DNA of 21,905 nt, from positions 1 through 21,905 of the forward strand of contig JBFWYO010000080.1 in the NCBI GenBank assembly GCA_050186335.1, in the 5' to 3' direction. The first letter of the stretch is position 1; each line of letters starts with the position of its first letter. Positions 1 through 7,651 of this stretch are shown in pieces. The notes below the pieces were generated by a model. The model had not been told where the DNA came from. It searched no databases and saw nothing but the letters and a program-made list of their open reading frames with translations. This DNA comes from JBFWYO01 sp050186335. Its GTDB lineage: Bacteria > Pseudomonadota > Alphaproteobacteria > Bin65. The position numbers were made by a program, and so were the translations under genes.

Positions 1-74
1 ACGCCCAGGCGCGGCACGCCGGCGATCTGCACGATGCACGACATGGCGCCGCCCCAGGTCGGGAAGCGTATGTC
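1..74 (-). pseudogene. UbiD reading frame continuing past the in-frame TAG (runs off the window)
   Basis: In the same frame as the UbiD gene, directly after the TAG at 75-77, the minus strand reads DIRFPTWGGAMSCIVQIAG and stays open to the window edge. The block D-x-R-F-P-x-W-G-G-A is what normally follows L-Y-N-R-L-x-x-M in UbiD proteins. The coding sequence is therefore continuous apart from one nonsense codon. Explanations are a recent nonsense mutation, a base error in the assembly, or stop-codon readthrough. The rest of the gene lies outside the window. Confidence 0.75.
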
Positions 75-1109
75 CTAGACCGCAACGCTCATATCGCTGA
101 GCCGGTTGTACAAGACCGCTTCGTGGCACAAGCGCGGCAAGATCTGATGATCGGTCTCCGGCACGGTTTGCACCGCTCGATATATGGGCCGGTCCTTGCG
201 CATCATGATCGCGGTAAAGCGCACCGGCGGCTGCGGTGCCTGCGGCGGGATGTTGTACATTTGCGGGCTCGGCCCGCAATCGGCCAGCGAGGTCTTGTCG
301 AGCTGCACCAGTCCTTCGATGACGATCTCGGCGTGCGCCGGCACCGTCATGTCGATGGTGGCGCACGGCACGAATTCCACGTCGTGGTCCGCGATGGTGC
401 CGAACATGTCGGTCTCGCCCCACGAGTCCAGATGCACGCCCGCATACTGGCCCATGATCTCGTAGGCCGGCGGCAGGCCCGCCACGAACACGATCGGCAC
501 CTCGAAAATGCCCATCTTGCGATAGCGTTCGAAAATCACCGTGGTGTCGCGCGAGACGAACAGGCTGAAGCCGGTATCCGGGCCGGTGATCGTCGTCATC
601 GCGTTCATCACGTTGTATCGGCGCGTCACCGGATCGCGCACCCAGTTCATGCAGGTCATCATCGGCTGCGGGTTGATATCCGACTGATAACAAATGGGCA
701 GCTTGCGCACGTCGACATCCTTGCCGGTGAGGATCACTTCGCGGACCGGTCCGGTCTTGACGTTGACCACGCCGCGCGGCGGTTGGCGCAGGCGATAGGC
801 CAGTGTCTTCAGAAAATCCTCTTCCTTCACGCCCAGCGCGCGTGCCTGCAGGTTACGGTGCTTGACCAATATGTCGGTGACCCGGAAACCCGGGCTGTCG
901 ACGATATTCTCGAACACGATCGGCGTTTCGCTTTGCGCGGAGATGGCGCCGATCTGCTTCACGCTGACCGGCTTCTTGATGACCGTCACCACGTCCTCGT
1001 TGGTCTTCAGGAAACCGCGCAGGTCGGGATCGAGCACAAAGTTGCCCTGGCCGACGGGCGGCGGCGGTAAATTGGGTTTGCCGCGCAACGATTTATATGG
1101 GTTGGTCAT
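75..1109 (-). CDS. UbiD-family decarboxylase, interrupted by an in-frame stop
   Basis: UbiD-family enzymes are prenylated-FMN-dependent (de)carboxylases acting on aromatic or alpha,beta-unsaturated acids. Family-like stretches seen are VPAHAEIVIEGLV, RPIYRAVQTVPETDHQ and LCHEAVLYNRLSDM. The family usually has about 450-500 residues; this frame gives 344 and stops at a TAG (75-77) in the middle of a conserved block. I chose the ATG at 1109 because a GAGG-containing site precedes it and UbiD-like homology begins there; a longer frame from 1241 adds 44 low-complexity residues. The segment that usually reads close to EGPFGE is CGPSPQ here, so this is a divergent subgroup and its substrate cannot be guessed. 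It is divergent from the AhpD-like gene at 1319. The family assignment is firm; whether the product is functional is doubtful because of the stop. Confidence 0.8.
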   Translation of the reverse strand: MTNPYKSLRGKPNLPPPPVGQGNFVLDPDLRGFLKTNEDVVTVIKKPVSVKQIGAISAQSETPIVFENIVDSPGFRVTDILVKHRNLQARALGVKEEDFLKTLAYRLRQPPRGVVNVKTGPVREVILTGKDVDVRKLPICYQSDINPQPMMTCMNWVRDPVTRRYNVMNAMTTITGPDTGFSLFVSRDTTVIFERYRKMGIFEVPIVFVAGLPPAYEIMGQYAGVHLDSWGETDMFGTIADHDVEFVPCATIDMTVPAHAEIVIEGLVQLDKTSLADCGPSPQMYNIPPQAPQPPVRFTAIMMRKDRPIYRAVQTVPETDHQILPRLCHEAVLYNRLSDMSVAV

Positions 1110-1257
1110 TTTAATATGCCTCGCTCCATGCGCACGTCGGTGGGCGAAAAGCATAACATCGTTCGCCGTATCTTGCCCTGCATTACGCGCAAGTCCTGGT
1201 CGCGGCCCCTGGGCGCGCGGGCCCGCCGGGTTCGTGGGCATCGCAGGCGTTTCCAGG

Positions 1258-1286
1258 TTGACCGCGGAGCTATGCTCAATTTTACT
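1258..1286 (+). promoter_or_regulatory. candidate sigma-70 promoter of the AhpD-like gene
   Basis: TTGACC (1258-1263) and TTTACT (1281-1286) are spaced by 17 bp and lie about 33 bp before the start codon at 1319. The -35 box matches 5 of 6 consensus positions and the -10 box 4 of 6. In GC-rich DNA this is suggestive only. Confidence 0.3.
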
Positions 1287-1318
1287 GCATGAGGCGCAAA
1301 GCCGCGGGAGGAACGTCG

Positions 1319-1927
1319 ATGACCTATTTTCCGAGCTATAAAGACATCCGGTCGATGTCCCAGCTCCAGTTGTCGAAATGGGATTTGTTCGAACCGTACA
1401 TGAATTTCATCGATCGTCTCATGTCGTATCCGGCGGGGCCGACGCAAAAGGAGAAGGAGATTTTGGCCGCCTACGTCTCCTCGCTGAATGCCTGCGCATT
1501 CTGTTTCGGCGCGCATAAGAACGTATGCATGGCGCTTGGTGTCGAGGAAAGCCTGTTTCAGCAGCTGCTCGACGATATCGATTCGGCGCCGGTCGAAGCG
1601 AGGCTGAAGCCGCTGCTGCATTACGCCAAGAAGCTGACGCTGACGCCGATTCGTATGGCCGACGAAGACGCGAAAAAATGCTATCGGGCCGGTTGGTCCG
1701 AAGAGGATCTGACCATCGCCATTGCGGTCGTCTCCAGCTGGAATTGGTTCAATCGGATGATCCTCGGCCACGGCATCGATCGGAAATGGGACGAGCAGGC
1801 GTTTCGCGCCCGCGGCGCCCCCGAACGTATGGCCAACAATTATAAGGACTATTATCGCGAGATGGTGGCCGCCGGCATGGCGGACACGCGCGGCCCCAAA
1901 TTCATGTCGCCACCGCCGATGGATTGA
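1319..1927 (+). CDS. AhpD-like / carboxymuconolactone decarboxylase-family peroxidase-related protein
   Basis: This 202-residue cytoplasmic all-helical protein belongs to the AhpD/CMD fold. The redox signature is visible: C59-A-F-C62 followed by H66, with E47 twelve residues before the first cysteine. This is the spacing of the Glu/Cys/Cys/His proton-relay set of AhpD alkylhydroperoxidases. The tail (about 165-202) is longer than in small CMD proteins and ends in a Pro/Met-rich segment. I chose the ATG at 1319 because GGGAGG (1306-1311) sits 7 bp upstream; an ATG at 1289 lacks a ribosome site. It is transcribed away from the UbiD-like gene. Peroxide or organic-peroxide reduction is inferred from the motif; the actual substrate is unknown. 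Confidence 0.85.
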   Translation: MTYFPSYKDIRSMSQLQLSKWDLFEPYMNFIDRLMSYPAGPTQKEKEILAAYVSSLNACAFCFGAHKNVCMALGVEESLFQQLLDDIDSAPVEARLKPLLHYAKKLTLTPIRMADEDAKKCYRAGWSEEDLTIAIAVVSSWNWFNRMILGHGIDRKWDEQAFRARGAPERMANNYKDYYREMVAAGMADTRGPKFMSPPPMD

Positions 1928-2014
1928 GCCTCGTGCCGCAGGGCGCCGTCCGAAGTTCAAGTGCGACGTTTTCCGGCTTTGCGCCCGACGCGTTCACTGA
2001 ATAGAGTTTCCAGT

Positions 2015-2503
2015 ATGACTCGCTCCACCGGCCTGTATTTCCTCGCTTTCGTCAGCCTGTGCCTGTTGGGCGGGGCGTTGCTGTTTCAGTATGTCGGCGG
2101 TCTGTTCCCGTGCCAGCTTTGCGTCTGGCAGCGTTACCCGCATGGCGTCGTCATCGCGCTCGGGCTGCTCGGCGCACCGTTCCTGAAGGGCCGCGCGCAG
2201 GCCTGGGCGCTGGCGCTCGCCGCACTCGCGCTGCTGGCCGGCGCCGCGATCGCCGCGTTTCACGTCGGGGTCGAGCAGAAATGGTGGGAAGGCCTGCCCG
2301 GCTGCGTGGGCGAGGTGCCCGGGCAGAAGCCGGGCACCAGTCTGGATGACCTGCTCAACCAGGCCAACAAGCAGCCCGCGCCGCGCTGCGACGAGATACC
2401 GTGGCAGATGTTCGGCATTTCCATGGCCGGCTACAATTTCATCATCTCGCTGGCGGTCGGCCTGTTCGGCCTGGGCGTGGCCGTCGGACGGAGGCGCGCA
2501 TGA
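2015..2503 (+). CDS. dsbB: disulfide bond formation protein B
   Basis: DsbB is an inner-membrane protein that reoxidises the periplasmic thiol oxidase DsbA and passes the electrons to ubiquinone. The 162-residue product has four hydrophobic segments (about 5-27, 43-58, 64-83, 138-158). It has the first periplasmic pair C33-Q-L-C36 followed by W38-Q-R, and the second pair C97 and C125 in a loop of about 50 residues. I chose the ATG at 2015, which puts a hydrophobic segment at the N-terminus; an upstream ATG at 1961 would add 18 polar residues. The stop overlaps the next start as ATGA, so the downstream coq7 is probably translationally coupled. The assignment is secure. Confidence 0.93.
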   Translation: MTRSTGLYFLAFVSLCLLGGALLFQYVGGLFPCQLCVWQRYPHGVVIALGLLGAPFLKGRAQAWALALAALALLAGAAIAAFHVGVEQKWWEGLPGCVGEVPGQKPGTSLDDLLNQANKQPAPRCDEIPWQMFGISMAGYNFIISLAVGLFGLGVAVGRRRA

Positions 2504-3093
2504 GCCGCGATTCGCACGACAGGCCACCGGAACACGCCTATCCGAACCGCACCGGCGAAGACGATCTGCCCGGAGATCTCTCGAAAGAGGAGCGCATCGC
2601 GCGCATGATCCGCGTCGATCAGGCGGGCGAATTCGGCGCCGCGCGCATCTACGCGGGGCAGCTTGCGGTGCTCGGCAAGTCGCCGGTGGCGCCAGTGCTG
2701 CGCGAAATGGCGGCGCAGGAACAGCGGCATCTCGACGTCTTCAACAAGCTGATGATCGAGCGGCGCGTGCGGCCGACGCTGCTGTCCCCGGTCTGGCACG
2801 TGGCAGGCTTCGCGCTCGGTGCCGCCACGGCCCTGCTCGGCGAACGCGCGGCGATGGCGTGCACGGTTGCGGTCGAGGAAGTGATCGACGAGCATTATGC
2901 CAAGCAGGCCGCGCAACTCGGCGAGGACGAAAAGCCGCTGCGCGATACGGTCGAAGAATTCCGCGGCGACGAATTGCAGCACCGCGATACCGCGCTCAAG
3001 CACGACGCGCACGACACGCCCGGCTATGAGCTGCTGACCGGCGCGATCAAAACCGGCTCGCGTCTGGCGATCTGGCTGTCGTCGCGAATCTGA
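2500..3093 (+). CDS. coq7: demethoxyubiquinone hydroxylase, Coq7/CAT5 family
   Basis: Coq7 is a ferritin-like di-iron monooxygenase that hydroxylates demethoxyubiquinone late in ubiquinone synthesis, bound to the inner face of the membrane. The 197-residue protein has the expected ligand set: E44 (AGEFGAARIY), E74 and H77 (EQRH), E126 (VEEVIDEHY), and E158 and H161 (ELQH). The first 30 residues are polar and variable. The start is the ATG at 2500, overlapping the dsbB stop, with GGAGG at 2489-2493 inside dsbB. The pairing makes sense because DsbB consumes the quinone this enzyme helps make. Confidence 0.93.
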   Translation: MSRDSHDRPPEHAYPNRTGEDDLPGDLSKEERIARMIRVDQAGEFGAARIYAGQLAVLGKSPVAPVLREMAAQEQRHLDVFNKLMIERRVRPTLLSPVWHVAGFALGAATALLGERAAMACTVAVEEVIDEHYAKQAAQLGEDEKPLRDTVEEFRGDELQHRDTALKHDAHDTPGYELLTGAIKTGSRLAIWLSSRI

Positions 3094-3290
3094 TTCTCTT
3101 CGACGGATCTAATTTGTTTGGCGCTGAGGGCGGATCGCGCCGAAACTTTGTCACCCACGCCCCTTCACAAATTTTCTGCGTTCGACACTTTACATACCCG
3201 ATTGTCGGCCGGCGAACGTCTGCGCGATTCGAGGAGTCACGCCGTCGCAAGTCGAAGACCGGCGATCGTGCATATGGAGGGGAACTGACG

Positions 3291-3482
3291 ATGCGTAAAA
3301 TATTATTGATCGCGGCCGCGCTGGTGGCCGTCGCCACCACGATCGAGACCAAGCCGGCGCAGGCGTACCCGCATGGCGGGACATACTGGAACGCGTTCCT
3401 GTGTGGCATGGTGTATCGCGGCGTCAGCAAATTCTTCAACGGCGCCGAGGACATGTGCTGGGCGGCGTATTACGGCAATTGA
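3291..3482 (+). CDS. small exported protein, unknown function
   Basis: This 63-residue product starts at an ATG with GGAGGGG (3276-3282) 8 bp upstream, a strong ribosome site for so short a frame. Residues 1-25 form a Sec signal peptide (MRKILLIAAALVAV core, then AQA before Y26). The mature peptide is only about 38 residues, rich in Tyr, Gly and Trp, with two cysteines (C38, C56) that could form one disulfide. I do not recognise the family. A longer frame from 3114 exists but has no ribosome site and would bury the signal peptide. It lies 197 bp after coq7 and is probably a separate unit. Confidence 0.7.
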   Translation: MRKILLIAAALVAVATTIETKPAQAYPHGGTYWNAFLCGMVYRGVSKFFNGAEDMCWAAYYGN

Positions 3483-3616
3483 CCGGCACGGCGGTTGGCG
3501 CAGGCATGGCGGATCCGGCGGCTGCGCCGGCCGACAACATCGATTCCAACGACGCGTTCAAGACATGGAAGTCGCAAGCGCGCACAATACGCGTGAGCGA
3601 GACCGAATCGCAAACA

Positions 3617-3654
3617 TCTCGACGCGAGCTGCCTGTAAGGGCCTCGTGTCGAGA
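3617..3654. terminator. long hairpin between convergent genes, possible terminator
   Basis: TCTCGACGCGAG (3617-3628) pairs with CTCGTGTCGAGA (3643-3654) over 12 bp with one G-T wobble and a 14-base loop. It sits between the small exported protein and the stop of the repeat-protein gene. No clear T-run follows on the plus strand; on the minus strand the stem is followed by TGTTTG. It may end transcription of the repeat-protein gene. The remaining 3483-3722 shows no convincing gene. Confidence 0.4.
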
Positions 3655-3722
3655 CGTTCGCTAAAATAACCCGCGAAGTTCAGTCCACGCCGGTCGGCAT
3701 TTGCCGATCCCCGCCTGCGCGG

Positions 3723-6700
3723 TTACGGCCACACGGTCTTATATTCGGCTTTCACCCGCGTCACATCGGCGCCGAACGGATCGCGCGCGGCTGCGTTGGC
3801 GATGGAGTTATCGGCCAGCCCTCGATTCCTCGCCGCGATGGCAGCCCGCGCGGCGTTGACGAAGGGCTGCGCCTGTCCGGCCGCCGCATTGCGCTGCGCG
3901 TTGAGATCGGCGCGGACGGTCCGCACCGCCGGATTGGTCGGGTCGGCGCGTTCGGCATTGACCACGTGGCCTTCGGCGACCGGCCAGTTCTTCGCCGCCA
4001 TGGCGGCGCGTGCGTTGGCGACCATGGAAGCCGACGGCGACGGTGCCGCCTTGGCCGCCGCCAGATCGCGCAGCAACTGCTGCACGGCCGGATTGGTCGG
4101 ATCGGCCGCATTGGCGTTTGCCGCCGCCGCGTCCGCTCTTGGCCAGTCGCGGGTCGCCATCGCGGCGCGCGCGATATTGATGAAGTTCGTCGCCTGCGCG
4201 CCAGCCGCATTGCGCTGGGCGTTAAGATCGGCGCGAACCGTCCGTACTGCCGGATTGGTCGGATCGGCGCGTTCGGCATTGACCACATGGCCTTCGGCGA
4301 CCGGCCAGTTCTTCGCCGCCATTGCGGTGCGCGCGTTGGCGATCAGAGCGGCCGACGGCGACGGTGCCGCCTTGGCCGCGGCGAGATCGCGCAGCAACTG
4401 CTGCACGGCCGGATTGGCCGGGTCGGCCGTATTGGCGCTGGCTGCGGCGCGGTCGGCGGTCGGCCAGTCGCGCCGCGTCATTGCGGCGCGCGCGGCATTG
4501 ATGAAGTTCGTCGCCTGTAGCCCGGCCGCATTGCGCTGGGCGTTGAGGTCGGCGCGAACGGCCCGCACCGCCGGATTGGTCGGATCGGCGCGTTCGGCAT
4601 TGACCACATGGCCTTCGGCGACCGGCCAGTTCTTCACCGCCATCGCGGTGCGTGCGTTGGCGATCAGCGCCGCCGACGGCGACGGAGCCGCTTTGGCCGC
4701 CGTCAGATCGCGCAGCAACTGCTGCACGGCCGGATTGGTCGGGTCGGCCGTATTGGCGTTCGCCGCCGCCGCGTCGGCGGCTGGCCAATCGCGCCGCGTC
4801 ATTGCGGCGCGCGCGGCATTGATGAAGTTCGTCGCCTGCGTGCCCGCCGTGGTGCGCTGGGCGTTGAGGTCGGCGCGCGCGGTTCGCACCGCCGGATTGG
4901 TCGGATCGGCGCGTTCGGCGTTCGCCACGTGCCCTTCGGCGACCGGCCAGTTCTTCGCCGCCATCGCGGTGCGCGCGTTGGCGATCAGCGCCGCTGCCGG
5001 CGACGGCGCCGCCTTGGCCGCCGCCAGGTCGCGCAGCAACTGCTGCACGGCGACGCTGGTCGGATCGGCCGTATTGGCGCTGGCCGCGGCTGCATCGGCG
5101 GCCGGCCAATCGCGCCGCGTCATCGCGGCGCGCGCAGTATTGACGAAGTTCGTCGCTTGCAGTCCGGCCGCGTTGCGCTGGGCGTTGAGATCGGCGCGGA
5201 CCGTTCGTACCGCCGGATTGGTCGGATCGGCGCGTTCGGCATTGACCACGTGGCCTTCGGCGATCGGCCAGTTCTTCGCCGCCATCGCGGTGCGCGCGTT
5301 GGCGATCAGCGCCGCCGCCGGCGACGGAGCCGCTTTGGCCGCCGCCAGATCGCGCTTAAGTTGCTGCACGTTCGGATTGAACGGATCGGCTGCGTCGGCG
5401 GAGGCCGCCGCGCGGTCGGCGGTCGGCCAATCGCGCCGTATCATCGCGGCGCGCGCGGCATTGATGAAGTTCGTCGCCTGGGTTCCCGCGATATTGCGCT
5501 GGTTGTTGAGGTCGGCGCGCAGCGATCTGACGTTCGGCGCGTTCGGATCGGTCCGTTCGGCGTCGATCACGAAGCGATCCGCCGTCGGCCAATCCCTGCG
5601 GGTCATGGCATTGCGCGCGTTCGTAACGAACGGCATGACCGCGGCGGTCCTGCCGACATCGATGCGGCGGCGCAGATCCGGCCAGGCCGGCTCGCCGGGG
5701 TGGCGGCGCATGGCGTTGCCCAGCATCACGTCGGCCAGCGCGAACTGATTGCGCGACAGGGCGCCGTCGATATCGACCGTGAACTGACGGACCTCGGCGA
5801 TGCGGCCGGCTTCTTCGGCGCGCTGCCGTGCCAGCTCGAAACGCGCGGTGCGAATATCGGGCAGGCCCATGGCCAGTCTTTCGGCTTGATCGAGCTGGCG
5901 CGCGGCATCGTCGAACTGCCGGCGGCGCATGGCGTCGCGCGCGGAGGCAACCAAGGTGGCTGCCCGGCTGGAGCGTCTTTGCCACTCTTCTTCGGCGCGC
6001 ATCTGGCGGGCGCGATTGTCGAAATTGCGAAACTCCGGATCGTTGGGAAAGCGCCGCACGCCGTCGGCGATCAAGCTGTCCGCTTCCCATAAGCGAAAGC
6101 CGGTCAGCGCCATCTGGATCGCGTTCAGCAATTGGCTGCGTTCGCCCAGGCGCTGCGAGCGCTCGGTGCGCATGCCGGCGATCTCGATGCGCGCTTGCGC
6201 GATCTCGGGCAGGTTGGGGGAGAGACGCCCAGCTTCCTGCAGCACGGATTCGGCGGCCGGATAATCGCCCTCGGCGGCGTAGCGGCGCGCGTCCGCCACC
6301 AATCCGCGCGCCTGCTCGGCGCGGGCGCGGTTGTCGCGGTCGGCGCGCAGTTGCGCGAGGCGGCGATCGAACTGGCCCCATTGCGGCTCGCGCGGAAAGC
6401 GCGTTTTTCCCTCGAGTATCAACCGATCGGCCTCGGCCCAGTTGCCGCGGCGGATCGCGTCTTCGACCATGGCGAACGCGGCCGGCGCGGTTTGGTCGAC
6501 CACCGGCGGAACGGCCACCGGCGGGACGGCCACGGGCGGGATGATAACCGGCGGCACGGTGACCGGCGGTACGGCAACGGCCGGGACGGGGTCCGGAAAG
6601 TTCATGCCGGTCGCGACGCATTCGAAGTTGGCATCGGCGGGCGAACAGCGGAACACGTTGCCGGCGCGCTCGCGCAACCAGACGCGGTTGACGCCGTCGA

Positions 6701-7247
6701 CCGGCGCGGAGCCGATAAGCGCAAGGTCGTACGGGTTGTCGCGGGTGAACGGCTGTTCGGTGCAGGCGCGGTCCGTGCACCACATCAGGTGCGAACGCGG
6801 GGTTGCACCGGCGTCGCGCGCCAGGATCGCCACCCGGCCGAGCACGCGCGACTGCTGAACGACGGCATAGGTGCCGAGCAAGGTCGCGTCGCCCGGCGGG
6901 ATTTCCGAAGCGACGCAATTTTCCGCAGTGCAACGAAAGATCTGTGCCTGTCCGCTCGCGAGTTCCGGATGGCGCAGTGCAACATAATAGGTGGCGTCGG
7001 CGAAGCCGAGCGAGGTGATTTCCGCACCCGCGATTTGCGCGGGGGTCACGCGGTCGAAGCCGATCTGCGCGCACTTGCCGTCCGGCATGCAGATCCATGC
7101 GACGCCGGCGGATCGGAACGCCCACTGGCTGGTGCCGGGATTGAAAAACAGCGAGCCGTCGCGCGGCTGTGCCGGCGCCTGCGCCCAAGCGGGCGATCCC
7201 GCGATGAACCCGACAGCGACAACCAGGCCTTTGATCCAGTGACGCAT
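3723..7247 (-). CDS. large exported tandem-repeat protein with cysteine-paired N-domain, function unknown
   Basis: This is a 1174-residue protein. Residues 1-23 are a Sec signal peptide (AWA before Q). Residues 28-220 contain four spaced cysteine pairs (53/59, 106/111, 157/162, 201/210) with a period near 50, each after an aromatic or hydrophobic strand (WIC, IFRC, LMWC, VFRC). That pattern suggests a disulfide-stapled beta-repeat or propeller-like domain. Residues 221-251 are a Val/Pro linker (VPPV repeats). From about 255 to the end there are some 17 helical modules of 50-57 residues with the core A-x-x-A-M-x-x-x-x-W-x-x-A-D, TPR-like but longer than 34. The first five are divergent; modules 7-16 form five 107-residue units. 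The start at 7247 has AAGGG upstream. Export is inferred from the signal peptide, with no membrane anchor seen. Function is unknown; a protein-binding scaffold or envelope spacer is possible. Confidence 0.88.
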   Translation of the reverse strand: MRHWIKGLVVAVGFIAGSPAWAQAPAQPRDGSLFFNPGTSQWAFRSAGVAWICMPDGKCAQIGFDRVTPAQIAGAEITSLGFADATYYVALRHPELASGQAQIFRCTAENCVASEIPPGDATLLGTYAVVQQSRVLGRVAILARDAGATPRSHLMWCTDRACTEQPFTRDNPYDLALIGSAPVDGVNRVWLRERAGNVFRCSPADANFECVATGMNFPDPVPAVAVPPVTVPPVIIPPVAVPPVAVPPVVDQTAPAAFAMVEDAIRRGNWAEADRLILEGKTRFPREPQWGQFDRRLAQLRADRDNRARAEQARGLVADARRYAAEGDYPAAESVLQEAGRLSPNLPEIAQARIEIAGMRTERSQRLGERSQLLNAIQMALTGFRLWEADSLIADGVRRFPNDPEFRNFDNRARQMRAEEEWQRRSSRAATLVASARDAMRRRQFDDAARQLDQAERLAMGLPDIRTARFELARQRAEEAGRIAEVRQFTVDIDGALSRNQFALADVMLGNAMRRHPGEPAWPDLRRRIDVGRTAAVMPFVTNARNAMTRRDWPTADRFVIDAERTDPNAPNVRSLRADLNNQRNIAGTQATNFINAARAAMIRRDWPTADRAAASADAADPFNPNVQQLKRDLAAAKAAPSPAAALIANARTAMAAKNWPIAEGHVVNAERADPTNPAVRTVRADLNAQRNAAGLQATNFVNTARAAMTRRDWPAADAAAASANTADPTSVAVQQLLRDLAAAKAAPSPAAALIANARTAMAAKNWPVAEGHVANAERADPTNPAVRTARADLNAQRTTAGTQATNFINAARAAMTRRDWPAADAAAANANTADPTNPAVQQLLRDLTAAKAAPSPSAALIANARTAMAVKNWPVAEGHVVNAERADPTNPAVRAVRADLNAQRNAAGLQATNFINAARAAMTRRDWPTADRAAASANTADPANPAVQQLLRDLAAAKAAPSPSAALIANARTAMAAKNWPVAEGHVVNAERADPTNPAVRTVRADLNAQRNAAGAQATNFINIARAAMATRDWPRADAAAANANAADPTNPAVQQLLRDLAAAKAAPSPSASMVANARAAMAAKNWPVAEGHVVNAERADPTNPAVRTVRADLNAQRNAAAGQAQPFVNAARAAIAARNRGLADNSIANAAARDPFGADVTRVKAEYKTVWP
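3873..5477 (-). repeat. five tandem 321-bp coding repeats (two-module higher-order unit)
   Basis: Units lie at 5157-5477, 4836-5156, 4515-4835, 4194-4514 and 3873-4193 in translation order. The anchor GATGAAGTTCGTCGCC (GACGAAG in one copy) recurs at 4179, 4500, 4821, 5142 and 5463, exactly 321 bp apart. Each unit encodes 107 residues made of an A-module (starts ATNF, ends AAPSP) and a B-module (starts with AALIANAR or close, ends NAAGxQ). A- and B-modules differ from each other far more than copies of the same module do, so the unit that was amplified is the pair. A lone B-like module precedes the array and a degenerate A-like module (3723-3872) follows it. No unit is frameshifted. Confidence 0.95.
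6495..6587 (-). repeat. Val/Pro-rich linker repeat in the tandem-repeat protein
   Basis: Residues 221-251 consist of VPPV-type five-residue steps (VAVPP, VTVPP, VIIPP, VAVPP, VAVPP). The linker joins the cysteine-paired domain to the helical array and is probably an extended, stiff spacer. The DNA is correspondingly repetitive (ACCGGCGG and similar). Confidence 0.8.
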
Positions 7248-7651
7248 GGAATACCCTTATATTTCTGCGGAGGACGTTGGCGCAGTTTGCGCGCGCGACG
7301 CCAAGGTACGCGGTTGAGGAGCGGAGCCACGGAACTTACCGGCTTGAAAACAGCGGGGAAACTTCGCTGTAGAGCCGCGATCGAACGTAGTTGTATTGGC
7401 TATCACTTTTCGCCGCCGTTCGGAAGCAGCGTCTGCGGGTCCGGAATGCCGGCAATCCGGGATCGGTCAATCCCTTGGAATACTGATAGCATGCGCTTTA
7501 TCGACCGGCGAGCGATTGGTCCGCGGCATTAACGATTGAATGCCGGCCTTTTTATTCCGCATTGAATATGCTTTTTTTATGCGCTCGAGTGCGGCAATGT
7601 TCCAATGGCGCCCGTTTCCGGCGCTCGAGATCAATCTCAAGGAGCAGTTTC
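7248..7651. other. 404-bp divergent intergenic region
   Basis: The region separates the repeat-protein gene (minus) from the carbonic anhydrase gene (plus), so it should hold both promoters; I cannot name a convincing -35/-10 pair for either. It contains a short hairpin near 7349-7368 (CAGCG...CGCTG), a second at about 7462-7477 (GGGAT...ATCCC), the 10-mer GAATGCCGGC twice (near 7444 and 7538), and a strong terminator at 7524-7553. Reading frames crossing it are antisense extensions without support. Confidence 0.6.
7524..7553 (+). terminator. orphan Rho-independent terminator
   Basis: CGGCATT (7524-7530) and AATGCCG (7539-7545) form a perfect 7-bp stem with an 8-base loop, followed by GCC and five T residues (7549-7553). 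It is oriented for plus-strand transcripts, but no plus-strand gene lies upstream of it as far back as the small exported protein ending at 3482. It may end a small RNA, stop antisense transcription into the repeat gene, or be a leader attenuator before the carbonic anhydrase gene. Confidence 0.6.

Noticed and set aside
1106..1960. 284-codon minus-strand frame opposite the AhpD-like gene
   Set aside because: Shadow; the plus strand has the C-x-x-C...H signature and a ribosome site.
3506..3664. Short plus-strand frame MADPAAAPADNIDSND...
   Set aside because: No ribosome site, no motif, and it runs into the hairpin at 3617-3654.
3873..5477. Possible CRISPR array
   Set aside because: Repeats are 321 bp, contiguous and coding with no unique spacers.
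3796..5748. 650-codon plus-strand open frame opposite the repeat array
   Set aside because: The repeat unit is 321 bp, divisible by 3, so any frame open in one copy is open in all. It has no ribosome site, is Ala/Arg/Ser-rich, and the minus strand has the signal peptide and module pattern.
6132..7532. 466-codon plus-strand open frame over the N-terminal half of the repeat gene
   Set aside because: Antisense shadow caused by high GC; it runs out of the gene into the intergenic region without a family motif.
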